Origin: Batrachochytrium dendrobatidis JAM81
Lineage: Eukaryota; Chytridiomycota; Chytridiomycetes; Rhizophydiales
Assembly: GCF_000203795.2 (NCBI RefSeq)
Contig: NW_006281105.1
Span: 1,054,001-1,118,000 of the forward strand
Direction: 5' to 3'
DNA: 64,000 nt
The notes beneath the pieces are model-generated. The model searched no databases. It was not told the DNA's origin and saw only the letters and a list, made by a program, of their open reading frames with translations. The position numbers and the translations under genes were made by a program. Below, piece by piece: positions 34,217 to 44,800 of this stretch (position 1 is the stretch's first letter; each line of letters begins with the position of its first letter).

Positions 34217-34303
34217 AACGATGCTAAACGTTAAAAGGATATGCCATCACTAATTCATTGCGGATCTTATACAACAAAAATGCCTTTTAAATGAAATATT
34301 TTA

Positions 34304-34741
34304 TAGCCATATTCACGCAAAATGAAACACTTTATAATTTATCTTGGACTGACTCTATTTTGCTTTGGAATAATAAACAATCGTTACATTCGTTGTTGGA
34401 AATTGATTACTTTTTCTATTAAAATTCTGTATCCTAATATCAGATACGTTCTAGTTCAAAATCACAGTTGGAAATGCAACAGTTGTTTCCATGCCGGTCA
34501 CGCAATGTTTACTTCAATGTTTGTTTTTGAGGAAGGGAAAGTTGGTGGTCGAAAAGATATCAAGGATATGAACATTCGCTCTGTATTCTTGTACAAGAAT
34601 GAATATGAAGAAAGACTAGTAAACTAAATGAGTTCAAAGGGCACATTGTTTTCCAGTAAGATTATCACCAATCCAACATGAGACTGGCATTTTATCATAT
34701 ATTGACACCTGTGGTGTTTCATTCTACGCGAGTGCGGCTGT
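34304..34741. repeat. MITE family 1, divergent complete copy
   Basis: Left AGCCATATTCACGCAAAATG after TA; right CATTCTACGCGAGTGCGGCTG before TA. The ends pair as inverted repeats, but the interior shows no clear match to the other copies. Confidence 0.7.
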
Positions 34742-34860
34742 AAATGAAATAGTTTAATATAGTATATTTCAATTCTATCGAATTTTGTGCCTCGAGATTA
34801 ACTACTGCAAGCTTATCATCTTCATTGAGGACTACTGTACAGTTTTGATAGTAGAGTTTA

Positions 34861-35314
34861 CAATTGTATTCATGTAAGCTGGGATATTTGAACAAGAGTG
34901 TCAAAATACATAAACAGCCAATTTCATGAAATGATAATTATCAGATTTACTGGTCAATAGTGTGTCCTAAACTCTAGTCGACTAGTTATCCTGGTGATTG
35001 GCATGCAAATAACAGTTGCATTCTTGTGACGGCTGATTTTTGTTGAACCAGAACGCGAGCGTATTTGAGTTTTAGAATACAAGGTGGAGTTTGATTGGCA
35101 GCAGTCAACCCCAATCACTGGATTGCAATGTATGAATCTGATGATCGTACAATGTATAGTTGTGTCAAAAGCAGAAAACGGAATAGTGTCATTGAATAAG
35201 CAATGCAGTCAGTTTGTAGTAGGAAAGCATAACGGACATTTAGCCATTGTTTGTTCAGAAGCAACAGAGTCGGTGCCTAAAAAAGTAGTCCACTTTATGT
35301 GAATATGGTCGCAA
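34861..35314 (+). repeat. MITE family 1, copy upstream of gene 35787
   Basis: Starts TA-CAATTGTATTCATGTAAACTG; ends CACTTTATGTGAATATGGTCG-CAATA, the inverse. Nearly identical over its length to 36487-36942 in the same orientation. Confidence 0.9.
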
Positions 35315-35786
35315 TAGTAGTATGGTAGACTCAATATGAGTGTTCAACTAGTAGACCAAGATAGTTTGAGTAGCCTGGTTAGAAACCGTATTCGGCTCAC
35401 TATCCCTTACAAAAGCATGTTCTCAATAATTAAATGCAGTGCATATGATAACAGAATGCATTATGTTGTGAACAGCCTGGTACTTGCTGTATGCCTTGTG
35501 CTGTCTGTATGGTTCTATTTCCGTTTATACCCAAGCAAAGCTAATTAGGCACAAATTTGTGTCGAGTAGATAATCGCACTATTTTCTACACAGGAACATT
35601 GGCTTGTGTTTGATATATAATACATTTCAGCCACTACGTTACTCAAACACAACTCTACACCTACAGTCTCTACAGCTTTTTCAAACTAATTTATAAAAAG
35701 CCCAATCATCCGCTATACGTTCGTTTGGTTAACTATTATTTTCAAGCAAATATACTTGGTTTAAATTATTTTAATATTTTTATTCT

Positions 35787-36353
35787 ATGCATTTTGTCCC
35801 TGCCTTTTTCGGAGCCCTTGTGTTTATTAGTGCAGCCGTGGTTTCTCAACCTATCGATTCCACAGATAGCACTTTGAAAAGTTCCTCTACTTCTATCCCG
35901 CAAATCCAGTCCAATGAGCAATCAGACCCGCAGTTGGAAAAGCGTGATATCCATCTTTGGGGAGCTGAAGTCAGTAACCAATTCTGGACATCAGTTGCTG
36001 ATCGTCGACGTCGCCAATTTAATCGTAACCTTTACCGCCAAGCCAAGTCCCAGGTTAAGCTGAACCGACTACTTTTACAACAGTATCCAGAACTGGCTGG
36101 TACATTTGGCCCAGATGGATCCGTAGTTGGAGCTCCAATTGGATTCCCAGGTAGATTCCCAATGGGACCTTTGCCTCCAGGCGGACCTCCAATGGGAATT
36201 CCAGGTGGACCTCCAATGGGACCTTTCCCTCCAGGCGGACCTCCAATGGGAATTCCAGGTGGATTCCCGGGCGGACCTCCAATGGGACCTCCTACAGCTA
36301 TATACTCCAACTCGCAATATATGGCACCACAAAGAATGGATGTCCGTTATTGA
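35787..36353 (+). CDS. secreted Gly/Pro/Met-repeat protein with Kex2-like pro-region
   Basis: 188 residues, intronless. Signal peptide MHFVPAFFGALVFISAAVVS; Ser/Thr/Asp pro-region ending QLEKR at 49-53 (Kex2-like); a basic middle (DRRRRQFNRNLYRQAKS); then tandem GGPPMGIP/GGPPMGPFPP repeats; the tail is IYSNSQYMAPQRMDVRY. It is flanked on both sides by family-1 elements in direct orientation. I recognise no known domain; a structural or surface role is possible. Confidence 0.82.
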   Translation: MHFVPAFFGALVFISAAVVSQPIDSTDSTLKSSSTSIPQIQSNEQSDPQLEKRDIHLWGAEVSNQFWTSVADRRRRQFNRNLYRQAKSQVKLNRLLLQQYPELAGTFGPDGSVVGAPIGFPGRFPMGPLPPGGPPMGIPGGPPMGPFPPGGPPMGIPGGFPGGPPMGPPTAIYSNSQYMAPQRMDVRY

Positions 36354-36486
36354 TGATGCACGCACTAATTATTTAATAATAATAATATATTAATTTTAAA
36401 AGAACTTATTTGTCATTATATTTTGTAATTTGAGTCATACGAGTGATATCCTATCAAACAACCCTTTACTCTTAAACTTTGTGTTA

Positions 36487-36942
36487 CAATCGTATTCATG
36501 TAAACTGGGATATTTGAACAAGAGTGTCAAAATACATAAACAACCAATTTCATGAAATGATAATTATCAGATTTACTGGTCAATAGTGTGTCCTAAACTC
36601 TAGTCGACTAGTTATCCTGGTGATTGGCATGCAAATAACAGTTGCATTCTTGTGACGGCTGATTTTTGTTGAACCAGAACGCGAGCGTATTTGAGTTTTA
36701 GAATACAAGGTGGAGTTTGATTGGCAGCAGTCAACCCCAATCACTGGATTGCAATGTATGAATCTGATGATCGTACAATGTATAGTTGTGTCAAAAGAAG
36801 AAAACGGAATAGTGTCATTGAATAAGCAATGCAGTCAGTTTGTAGTAGGAAAGCATAACGGACATTTAGCCATTGTTTGTTCATAAGCAACATAGAGTCG
36901 GTGCCTAAAAAAGTAGTCCACTTTATGTGAATATGGTTGCAA
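36487..36942 (+). repeat. MITE family 1, copy downstream of gene 35787
   Basis: Direct-orientation twin of 34861-35314 with matching ends and only a handful of differences visible by eye. Homology to the other copy runs on to about 36977. Confidence 0.9.
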
Positions 36943-37095
36943 TAGTAGTATGGTAGACTCAATATGAGTGTTCAACTATTCAATACTGATACAAGCATAT
37001 CTATTGGTTGTGTAGATTGGACATTCTTTTTGAACTACCAATTAGTTCAGTCACTGGAAAAAAGTCGAGTGGAATCTTTGCTCGAGTAGAATCAC

Positions 37096-37472
37096 TCTTG
37101 TTCATTTGCAAATATCGACTAGATTGTTCATCTGTTGATCTGAATGTCAGGATCATATATCAATTGTATCTCATGTATCACAACGACAATCTGACTTGCT
37201 GACACGGCCAGTTTGCTCAACAATCTGCTGTCAATTCAATATACGAATGTCGCTCGGTTGGTCTTGATTTGACAATATTCAGCATTCCATCTATACAGTG
37301 TGTATGCTAACCCAACTAACCGTGCAATATTACGGAAAACTTGTGGTTTTCAAGACTGCAACAGCAGACTGATTGATGCTGTCAGAATGACCAAGACACA
37401 ATGTAATTGAGTGGTTGGAATAGAAATGAATATTTACATCCCATCCCATTTCCATTTCTTTGTCACTAGCTG
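37096..37472 (+). repeat. MITE family 2, copy C, left end truncated
   Basis: Matches copy A in the same orientation; the right end TCTTTGTCACTAGCTG is intact. The left terminal repeat is missing. Confidence 0.8.
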
Positions 37473-38341
37473 TGAGCATGCTGCTAAACTATTCATCAAT
37501 GTTACGGGCTACTCTTGTTGAGCCATAAGGGCGTATACACTGGCCATGTGGTAACAAAGGGTGACCAATATGCTAGTAATCATACAGACCTACAACTATA
37601 AAAACAGTACCAATCTCCTCAACCTGGGATGATAAACATCCACATGAGTCTGCTTTAGAAAAGTGTGGTTTGGATTGCCAAATAGCAGAGGGGACTGAAT
37701 AGGAAGAATAAACAGAGCTGTTCACATCAAAAGGCGGCTATTGTGTTGGATCAGAGATTGTAACAAGCGGATATTATAGTCTTTCAGGACATCCATGCGA
37801 TGGCATGCAGGATAGAATGCAGATTGGCATACATTGTTACACGTTAAACTCTTACAAAGCCATATTAGCTTATTAAAAACTATTGCTCCATTTATAAACA
37901 ATCTCTATACTTTTTATCGACACTACTATGGTTTGATTCTATCCGATTGGTATTTACAAGAATGAATCAGTCTTTTAGTTGTTCTAGAGTGCAGTTTACT
38001 CTTGTATGTTGCTGCTGATTGTTTGTCTAGTGTTGCCAATGATGCAAGCTTAGTCAAACAGTTTCAGACATATCTGACATTGATCACAAAATATATTATC
38101 AAACAGCTACATTCAATTGTGTTTGTATAGTGTACTTGATACACCAAACACTTGGTGACGGTGTTCTCATTGACAACACACGACGAGCCTGTTGGATTCA
38201 TACACGAACACAATCTCTCAGTAAACTGTCGTCTGTGCCGCATTGTATCTCATTGGCACTAGTATAAGACCTAGACAATCAACCCCAAGTTAATTCATCA
38301 TCCATCAAGACAATACCATATCCTCAACTAGAACAACACTT
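37473..38341. other. intergenic, nothing recognised
   Basis: About 870 bp upstream of the secreted gene 38342; no repeat of the two families and no convincing frame. Confidence 0.45.
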
Positions 38342-38791
38342 ATGAATTATCTAGCACTTATCGCTTCTCTTATGACCATTGCTGGGCTTGCACAAGCATC
38401 GGGTAGATATCATGCCGAAGTAAAGCAGCCAGTCTTTATTCCACATCTACTTCCCCATCGAGATGCAGGTCACCAACTCAAGCTAGCCATGTTTGAAGCC
38501 AGCAACGATCTGCTTCAAGCTCGTCCGCTCATAAAAATAAACCCTTTACAGCTCATCGATACCGATATTCATGATGAGGAATTCCAGGCCAATCAACACC
38601 ATCTGAATAGTTGGAACACGAATACCGATCAAACATGCGGTGAAAAACAGGCACAAAAGGATTCCCTTCATGCCGACTTGTGGTTTCCCAGAACCAGTTC
38701 TGCTCAGAACGTACCAGAGCTTAATGCCTTGGAAACCATCTATTTGACAAAAAACATTATTTCAGCTGCTTCTAGATGGCTGCTTATTTAA
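38342..38791 (+). CDS. small secreted protein
   Basis: 149 residues, intronless. Signal peptide MNYLALIASLMTIAGLAQASG. The mature part is His/Gln/Asn/Leu-rich with a single Cys and no repeats. Unlike the other secreted proteins of the island it lacks a clear early KR/RR site. Family not recognised. It is convergent with the acyltransferase-like gene, whose stop is at 39006. Confidence 0.75.
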   Translation: MNYLALIASLMTIAGLAQASGRYHAEVKQPVFIPHLLPHRDAGHQLKLAMFEASNDLLQARPLIKINPLQLIDTDIHDEEFQANQHHLNSWNTNTDQTCGEKQAQKDSLHADLWFPRTSSAQNVPELNALETIYLTKNIISAASRWLLI

Positions 38792-39005
38792 AGCTATACC
38801 TCAAGTTCACATTTACCAAACTTGATACTCAATTATTGATCATACAATATTTAATAAAAACAAATGATTATTATCCTTATTTCTAGTTGATGTATAAACC
38901 AAACTGCTTCATGTGGGTTAAAGTATGCAAATATATTGATTCTGTGGATCTTGAGTATACCGATTGAAAAAAACTACTCGGCACTCAATAAACATGATTC
39001 ATTTG

Positions 39006-41495
39006 CTAGTTTTGCTCAAAAAAGTAACGAGAATAAGCAATAATGATGAATGGCGGACCCTAAAATGAATAATAGTTAGACATTGGAAATAATCAAAATA
39101 AAACTATACAACGTACAAAAAAATAACCGCCCCAAAATCCAGTAATCCCAAAACTCTTTTTGGCAGGCGGCATCACATAGTCAGTCCAAATGTATAGCGA
39201 CTGAAGAGTGATCATGCGAAAGTAGTCGGTGCGAAACGTCCCGGTTACCATGAATAGAATCAGTTCATTTAATGTAGCAGAAACTGTAAATGTAAAAAAC
39301 ATGGCTGCCGGGCGAGAGAGATTAAAATACTCTTTTAATTCAAGAAACACATGCTTGTGCAGGAATCGATACACCTAGTCAAAAAATCAATATAAATATT
39401 ACATATCCAACATGGCCAATCAGAAAACTCGCAAAAAACGTACAACAGTAGACCATTTTCTCGAAAATGATTCATATCCTAGCGAATTCCACCAGTCATC
39501 GTAAAAGTCACGCTCATCAAGAAGAGTCAGTTCCGCCATGGCATTGAGAGCATACTATTTCGTGTGATCAGATAAATTCAAAAGTTTATACCAACTCATC
39601 TAATGCCATGATCATCGCGACACTTTGCTAATAACGTCCAACTTACCTCAAATACCGTCAAAAAAACTAGAAAAACATACATGATTGTTCCAGGAATCAG
39701 ATAAACAAAGGTATGATAGAACCCATTAATGGAAATGTCGCGCATCACTGGATAAATGAGATGATCCAATGTAATATACAAGCCAAGCGCAGAAATAAGC
39801 GTCCAAGCTGTGTAGTAAGCAAAGTGAATTGGCCGGAACGCAGGCATTTGAGGGAACGATGTCTGATAAACAAGGGATGGCACAGCAAGCCAATACCCAT
39901 AATGCAGAATAGTGAAATTGCGTAAAAAAAACATACGATCATCCTTTTCGGCATTTGTAGAAGTTGATGCAGCAGTTTGAGCAACGTCACTGTCCAATAC
40001 TTTGGCTGTGGATTCATATGACGGTGGTGAACCATCTTTCAAATGACTTTGACGTATTTTGTTATTGGTGACCATAAATGAGTGTTGCTTCATAAGAAGG
40101 ATGATGACATGAACAGCCAATACAACGCGCTGTGGCTATATTTGATGGATTCATCAAGTGATGCAATGCCAATAAAAGCAAATACTTGAAATTAGATGCA
40201 AAGAAATTCAAGAGCAGATATCAATTTGGAGATGATAGTATAATATAGCTTACCCATGCGAAATGACTGGTGCTAACCAAAGCCACCCAGTACACCAACC
40301 AAGTCGATTCCCAAACACCCAGCACAGCGCACGAAGCAGATTCTGGAATAAACTCGGAAGCAAGCGCCTGCTGAATAAAAAGAGTTGGAAGAGTAGACAG
40401 CAATAAACGAAATTCGGCCAAAAAGAGTGATTGAATGTTGATAAACACAATATTATACACGACTGGATCAAATAGGGTTCCAACACGCATGTAATGAGCG
40501 TGACATGAACAGATCATAAAAGTCACCAAACAGACTTGAGCAATAATGTAGATGCCAACAAGATTGCTGTTGATGAGTTCTAGGCGATCCACATCCAAAA
40601 GTGTTGATTTTTTAAGCGGCACTGGAGGTGGTTTGACAACAGAGCTGCTTGAGCTCTTGTCAGTTAGACTGTAAATGAACGTAGCCAACTTCTGATAGAT
40701 CTCTGTGGCAACTTCCATGGTAGATTTCTTGACAGAAAGTTCCTTTTTGTCAGTGCTGCTTGAACATTCTGCAGCCATAGTCTCTTTGGTATCTTGCACT
40801 ATATGCTTGACAGTGTTTACACTCTGACTGACGTTTTTTTCATCGCCAACACTAGAGGACTCTGCAATAAATGCTTTCTTGATATCCATGGCTTGAGATT
40901 CACTGCTTGCAGAAACTTTCAACATTTCAGCTTCAGTTTCTGTCACATTGGATGTGACATTCTCAGACTTTGATTCAAGTGTACTGGTCAAAGCAGAGAC
41001 TTCGCTACTAGACGCAGTAGTTGTGGAAGCATTAAGCTCGGTAGCTTTGTTTTTGGCTGTAGTCGTAGTAGTCGTAGTAATGATTCGACGAATGTACTTG
41101 GACTGTTGTTTAAAATCAGTACATGTCTATATTAGTATCGAGATATTTCAAAAGGCATTATGTAATCATATTTGAACTCGACAGGTGGATGAAATCAATG
41201 ACAAACAAGGGTTCGAACAGCAGAACCCAAATGGCCACGAATTGCTTCGTTTTAAATCTCTAAACAATGTCACTGGAACGATCACAGTGCAGACAGACAA
41301 AAACAACTCGATTGGCGTTTTAAATACTACAGAATAAGCTCGAATTACAAGTGCAGATTAGCACCATTCAGAATGTCCAAAACTTACCGATCCATCTGCC
41401 TGAACCACCAACTCTGGTTCTGTTGTTACAACACTCTTCTTGACAAGAATCTTGGAGTCTGCACTCTCCACCACTTGATCCTCGATGCTAGTCAT
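39006..41495 (-). CDS. sterol O-acyltransferase-like MBOAT protein lacking the catalytic His
   Basis: Six exons in phase: 41495-41388, 41102-40254, 40135-39647, 39554-39444, 39374-39117, 39059-39006, giving 622 residues. A long Ser/Thr/Lys-rich N-terminus precedes multi-pass MBOAT segments. Family landmarks: KQHSFM, FYDDWWNS (the FYxDWW motif) and GPP near the end. At the invariant active-site position the sequence is SATLNELILF, so the His of the family is Asn555 (codon 39267-39269). The following landmark WNxPVH of the paralogue reads WSTVVY here. The fold is kept without stop or frameshift. Most likely a pseudoenzyme or regulator of ER sterol/lipid acylation. It shares a 307-bp divergent promoter with TRM3. 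Confidence 0.88.
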
Positions 41496-41544
41496 TGAAC
41501 TTGCAAAGTAAACTCGAGTCCTACAAAAATAAATGCTTTCTAGT

Positions 41545-41550
41545 CACGTG
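41545..41550. promoter_or_regulatory. CACGTG box, acyltransferase/TRM3 divergent promoter
   Basis: CACGTG 50 bp upstream of the minus-strand start at 41495. Confidence 0.5.
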
Positions 41551-41729
41551 TCATGTGGCGTGACCTGCCGAGTCTCGAGTGTTTGGCACTGGAAATAAAG
41601 TCAAATTAGACAGAATTGGCTATTGTCAAGTCTTGTACACGATTGTCACATTTGCAGTTGATTGGATTTATTGCTATAAACTATTCTATTTTAGTTTTGG
41701 TCTTTGTTCGATTTTTGAGAAATTGCTAA

Positions 41730-41747
41730 AATATCACGTGATATTTG
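41730..41747. promoter_or_regulatory. CACGTG box in an 18-bp perfect palindrome
   Basis: AAATATCACGTGATATTT, 56 bp upstream of the TRM3 start at 41803. The palindromic extension makes dimer binding by a bHLH factor plausible. Confidence 0.55.
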
Positions 41748-41802
41748 CTAATGAATAAAAATGAATTGCTGCTAATTTGAACATCAAACTGTTCGCTCAA
41801 AC

Positions 41803-44800
41803 ATGGCTGCAACTGAACAGGTCCTCAAGGTAACTCTTGTTCATCCAAAGACTCTGAAAATAAATTGTATTGTTAAGATTCTTTTTAAATAAACTACAAC
41901 AGCTTCTCAGTCTACAGCAACTTGAGAAATTTCTGGATTCTACTCTAAATAAATTCAAAACTGATTGCAACACTACTGATTCATCTGCAATCAATGACGA
42001 ATCTAGTCTTGACAATCGTGACGCTACAAATGGTTGGTCTTTTGCCGATCTTGAAGTCATAAAATCAACACTGCACGAGCTATCCATTCGAGACTCGGCA
42101 TCATTGACTAAAGTATAAATCTTTGACTGGCATGAAATCAATTGGCTCACATCAAACAGTTGATTGACTCGACTTTTTAAATTTAGTCTTTAGATAAAGT
42201 GTTTAATGTCATTGTTTTTCCCAACGTTGCATCGATATTGGAGGCTACTGGAGAAATGTCCGAGATCATCCAAATCATGTCCAAAATATCTATTGCATCT
42301 ACTCCTGCAATAGACTATCATACCGAGCTGTTACAAGAAAGTGACAAGCAACCACAATTAGTCGAGTGGACCTCATCAATTGCTAGAATCTATCCAGTTG
42401 AATTGGGAATCCCTATCATCAAAACATGCGTCGATATCGTATCAACTTGCATATTTTCTGCATTACATCCATCCTTGAATACTTTCAGTATATTCAAACC
42501 CGATCAGTCAACCTTTAATCTAATTCATGCAATAGATATACTTGGATCTCATGGAACCGTTTGGAATCTGTATCGCGATCAACCGCATTCTGCCAAGGAG
42601 CTGCTAATACGATTAAAACTCATTTCAGCAATCATCATGCCATATACTGCACTCGACAATGCTGAACCAAAACATGAGTTTGTGGCCAATCAAAAAGATG
42701 TAGAATTGGCGTCATCAAAGCTACTTGTCTTATCACTGGTGCTGCTTTCCAGCTCAGTTTCTGTTTTACGTACGTATGCTGGTAACACCATGTTGCCGTT
42801 GATATTCAAATGGATATTACGCGACCTTGGTGTTTCAACAGCCGCCAAATGGGCCAAAGTAATTTACATATTCCTTTGTTAGGTGTATACATTTAAATCA
42901 ATACATGGCACTAACTCTTTAAAATTGAATCTCTATGAATAGACTTGCTGGAAACAGATTCAGTTCATGTGCTCCACACTTCCAAACACACACGCCATTC
43001 ATTCAGAAATTGCTGGATATCTATGTCGATTGTTTGATCCATGGATGGGAATTGACAAGTCCTCTAGTGGAAAGCCAATATTTACTTTTGAGCATATGTT
43101 GATAGATTTAAGATATGAAAATTTATCATATCATATTATTCAGGTGTGCATTACGATTTATACTTTCTGCTGAATTATTTTACTGTTGATTGTGCTGAAA
43201 TATTTGAATATTTTTTGTTTAGATTGGACTTTGCAGTTCAGATTCTGCTGAACTCAAATATAGCCAATTTCTTATGAAACGGTTCATTCACTTTTCAAAA
43301 AGTTTTTCCATGGACAAGGCGTTAAATCAAGACGCAAAAAAATGGACTGCTTATTTATCTTGGCCTAAACATGATGCCAGTCAAGCAGGGTCACAGACAA
43401 TGAAACGAGCCATTAAAATGTGGGAAAATTATTTTCTAATGTTTGATACTGTTCAGGAGCCATATGTTCACTTGGTAGACGTAAGTAGTTATAGAATGTT
43501 TTTTGGAAATGAGTTATATTGTATTTAAAGGTTTGGATTTTAATATTTATTATTTTAGCCTATTATTTCCAAGATCTTACAACTTCTGGATACTAATGAC
43601 ACAGATAGTCACCCAATGTCTGATGTAAATCTTCATCCTAGTTGGTGGATTGTGCTGTTACATCGTGGAATCTACAACCAATCGCATCCAATTCGCAAAC
43701 GAATGCTAGATATGGTTTTGTCTGTGCGAAGTCGTTTTCTTTTAGAAGTTTTGGCTTCTCATTTGGATTTCACAATTGGTATGATCAATGATGAGGCTTA
43801 GGCATCAAACCTTGTATAGTGGTGGCATGATCTGACAAAATTTTAATTGCATATGCTGTTGAATGATGTAATATTAGAGGCGTTGCTTTCACAAGTTGAC
43901 GAGCCTTCACAGTTTGCAGTTCCTGGACTGGGTATTTTCATTTCTCCATTTGGAGAAAAGCTTGCCGAGTTTATTGTTAGTTTAGGATGCATAATGAATA
44001 CCAGTGAAAAATGCGTAAGTACATATATATACGTTTATTTTCCTGATTATTGCAACTAATGTGATTCAAGGCAATATCTTATACTACTTTTATTTTCTAT
44101 TTATCCAATCATTAATTAGCGCGAGTTTTTAACCAGATTGATCAAGGCAACACGCAAGTTTACCACCCGAGTTGGAGTGATTTTCATTCTACAGGGTTTG
44201 GCAATGCTTGGCACGCATCCCAAATGTCCACCCGTTGCTAAATGTCTTTTTGGAGAGGATGTGAATGATCTTGTATCATTGATTGTTGGTGAACGAGCTG
44301 TTTCCATGTATAAGAATCTCAAGACTAGAGATTTGATTTGCTCATTTGGATTGAGTATTTTGGAAACGCTGGTTGTTCCAAATGCAATAACATTTGACGT
44401 TGCTGCAAGGTAAAAATTTATAGAATAGCATAAATTTACTATGGAAAGCTAGTAACACATTTTTAATTGACAAATAGAACGATTGCGGAATTTGCGCATG
44501 ATACGTGCTGGTTTGATTACAAATCGAATGAATATGCGCGTATTCATCGTTGGCTGCTGATGGCATTTCCTGACCATGTAAGATTATTAGATCAGAGCAA
44601 AACGTCTAGTGCTAGATCGTCTAACAATTAATATATCTTTTAAATTTACTATTTAGTATATGATCACCATGTTTGAGTCTAATTTACGCAGCTATTTACA
44701 ACCTAAAAAAAACAATCTTCAGCCAAACACAGTCAATACAACCAATCAAAACGCACTTGAAAAGGCAGCTACACGAAATTTGGCATCCATGTCACATTTT

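Noticed and set aside
34322..34627. 101-codon plus-strand frame starting in a MITE end
   Set aside because: It starts in the terminal repeat, resembles no transposase and lies wholly within the element.
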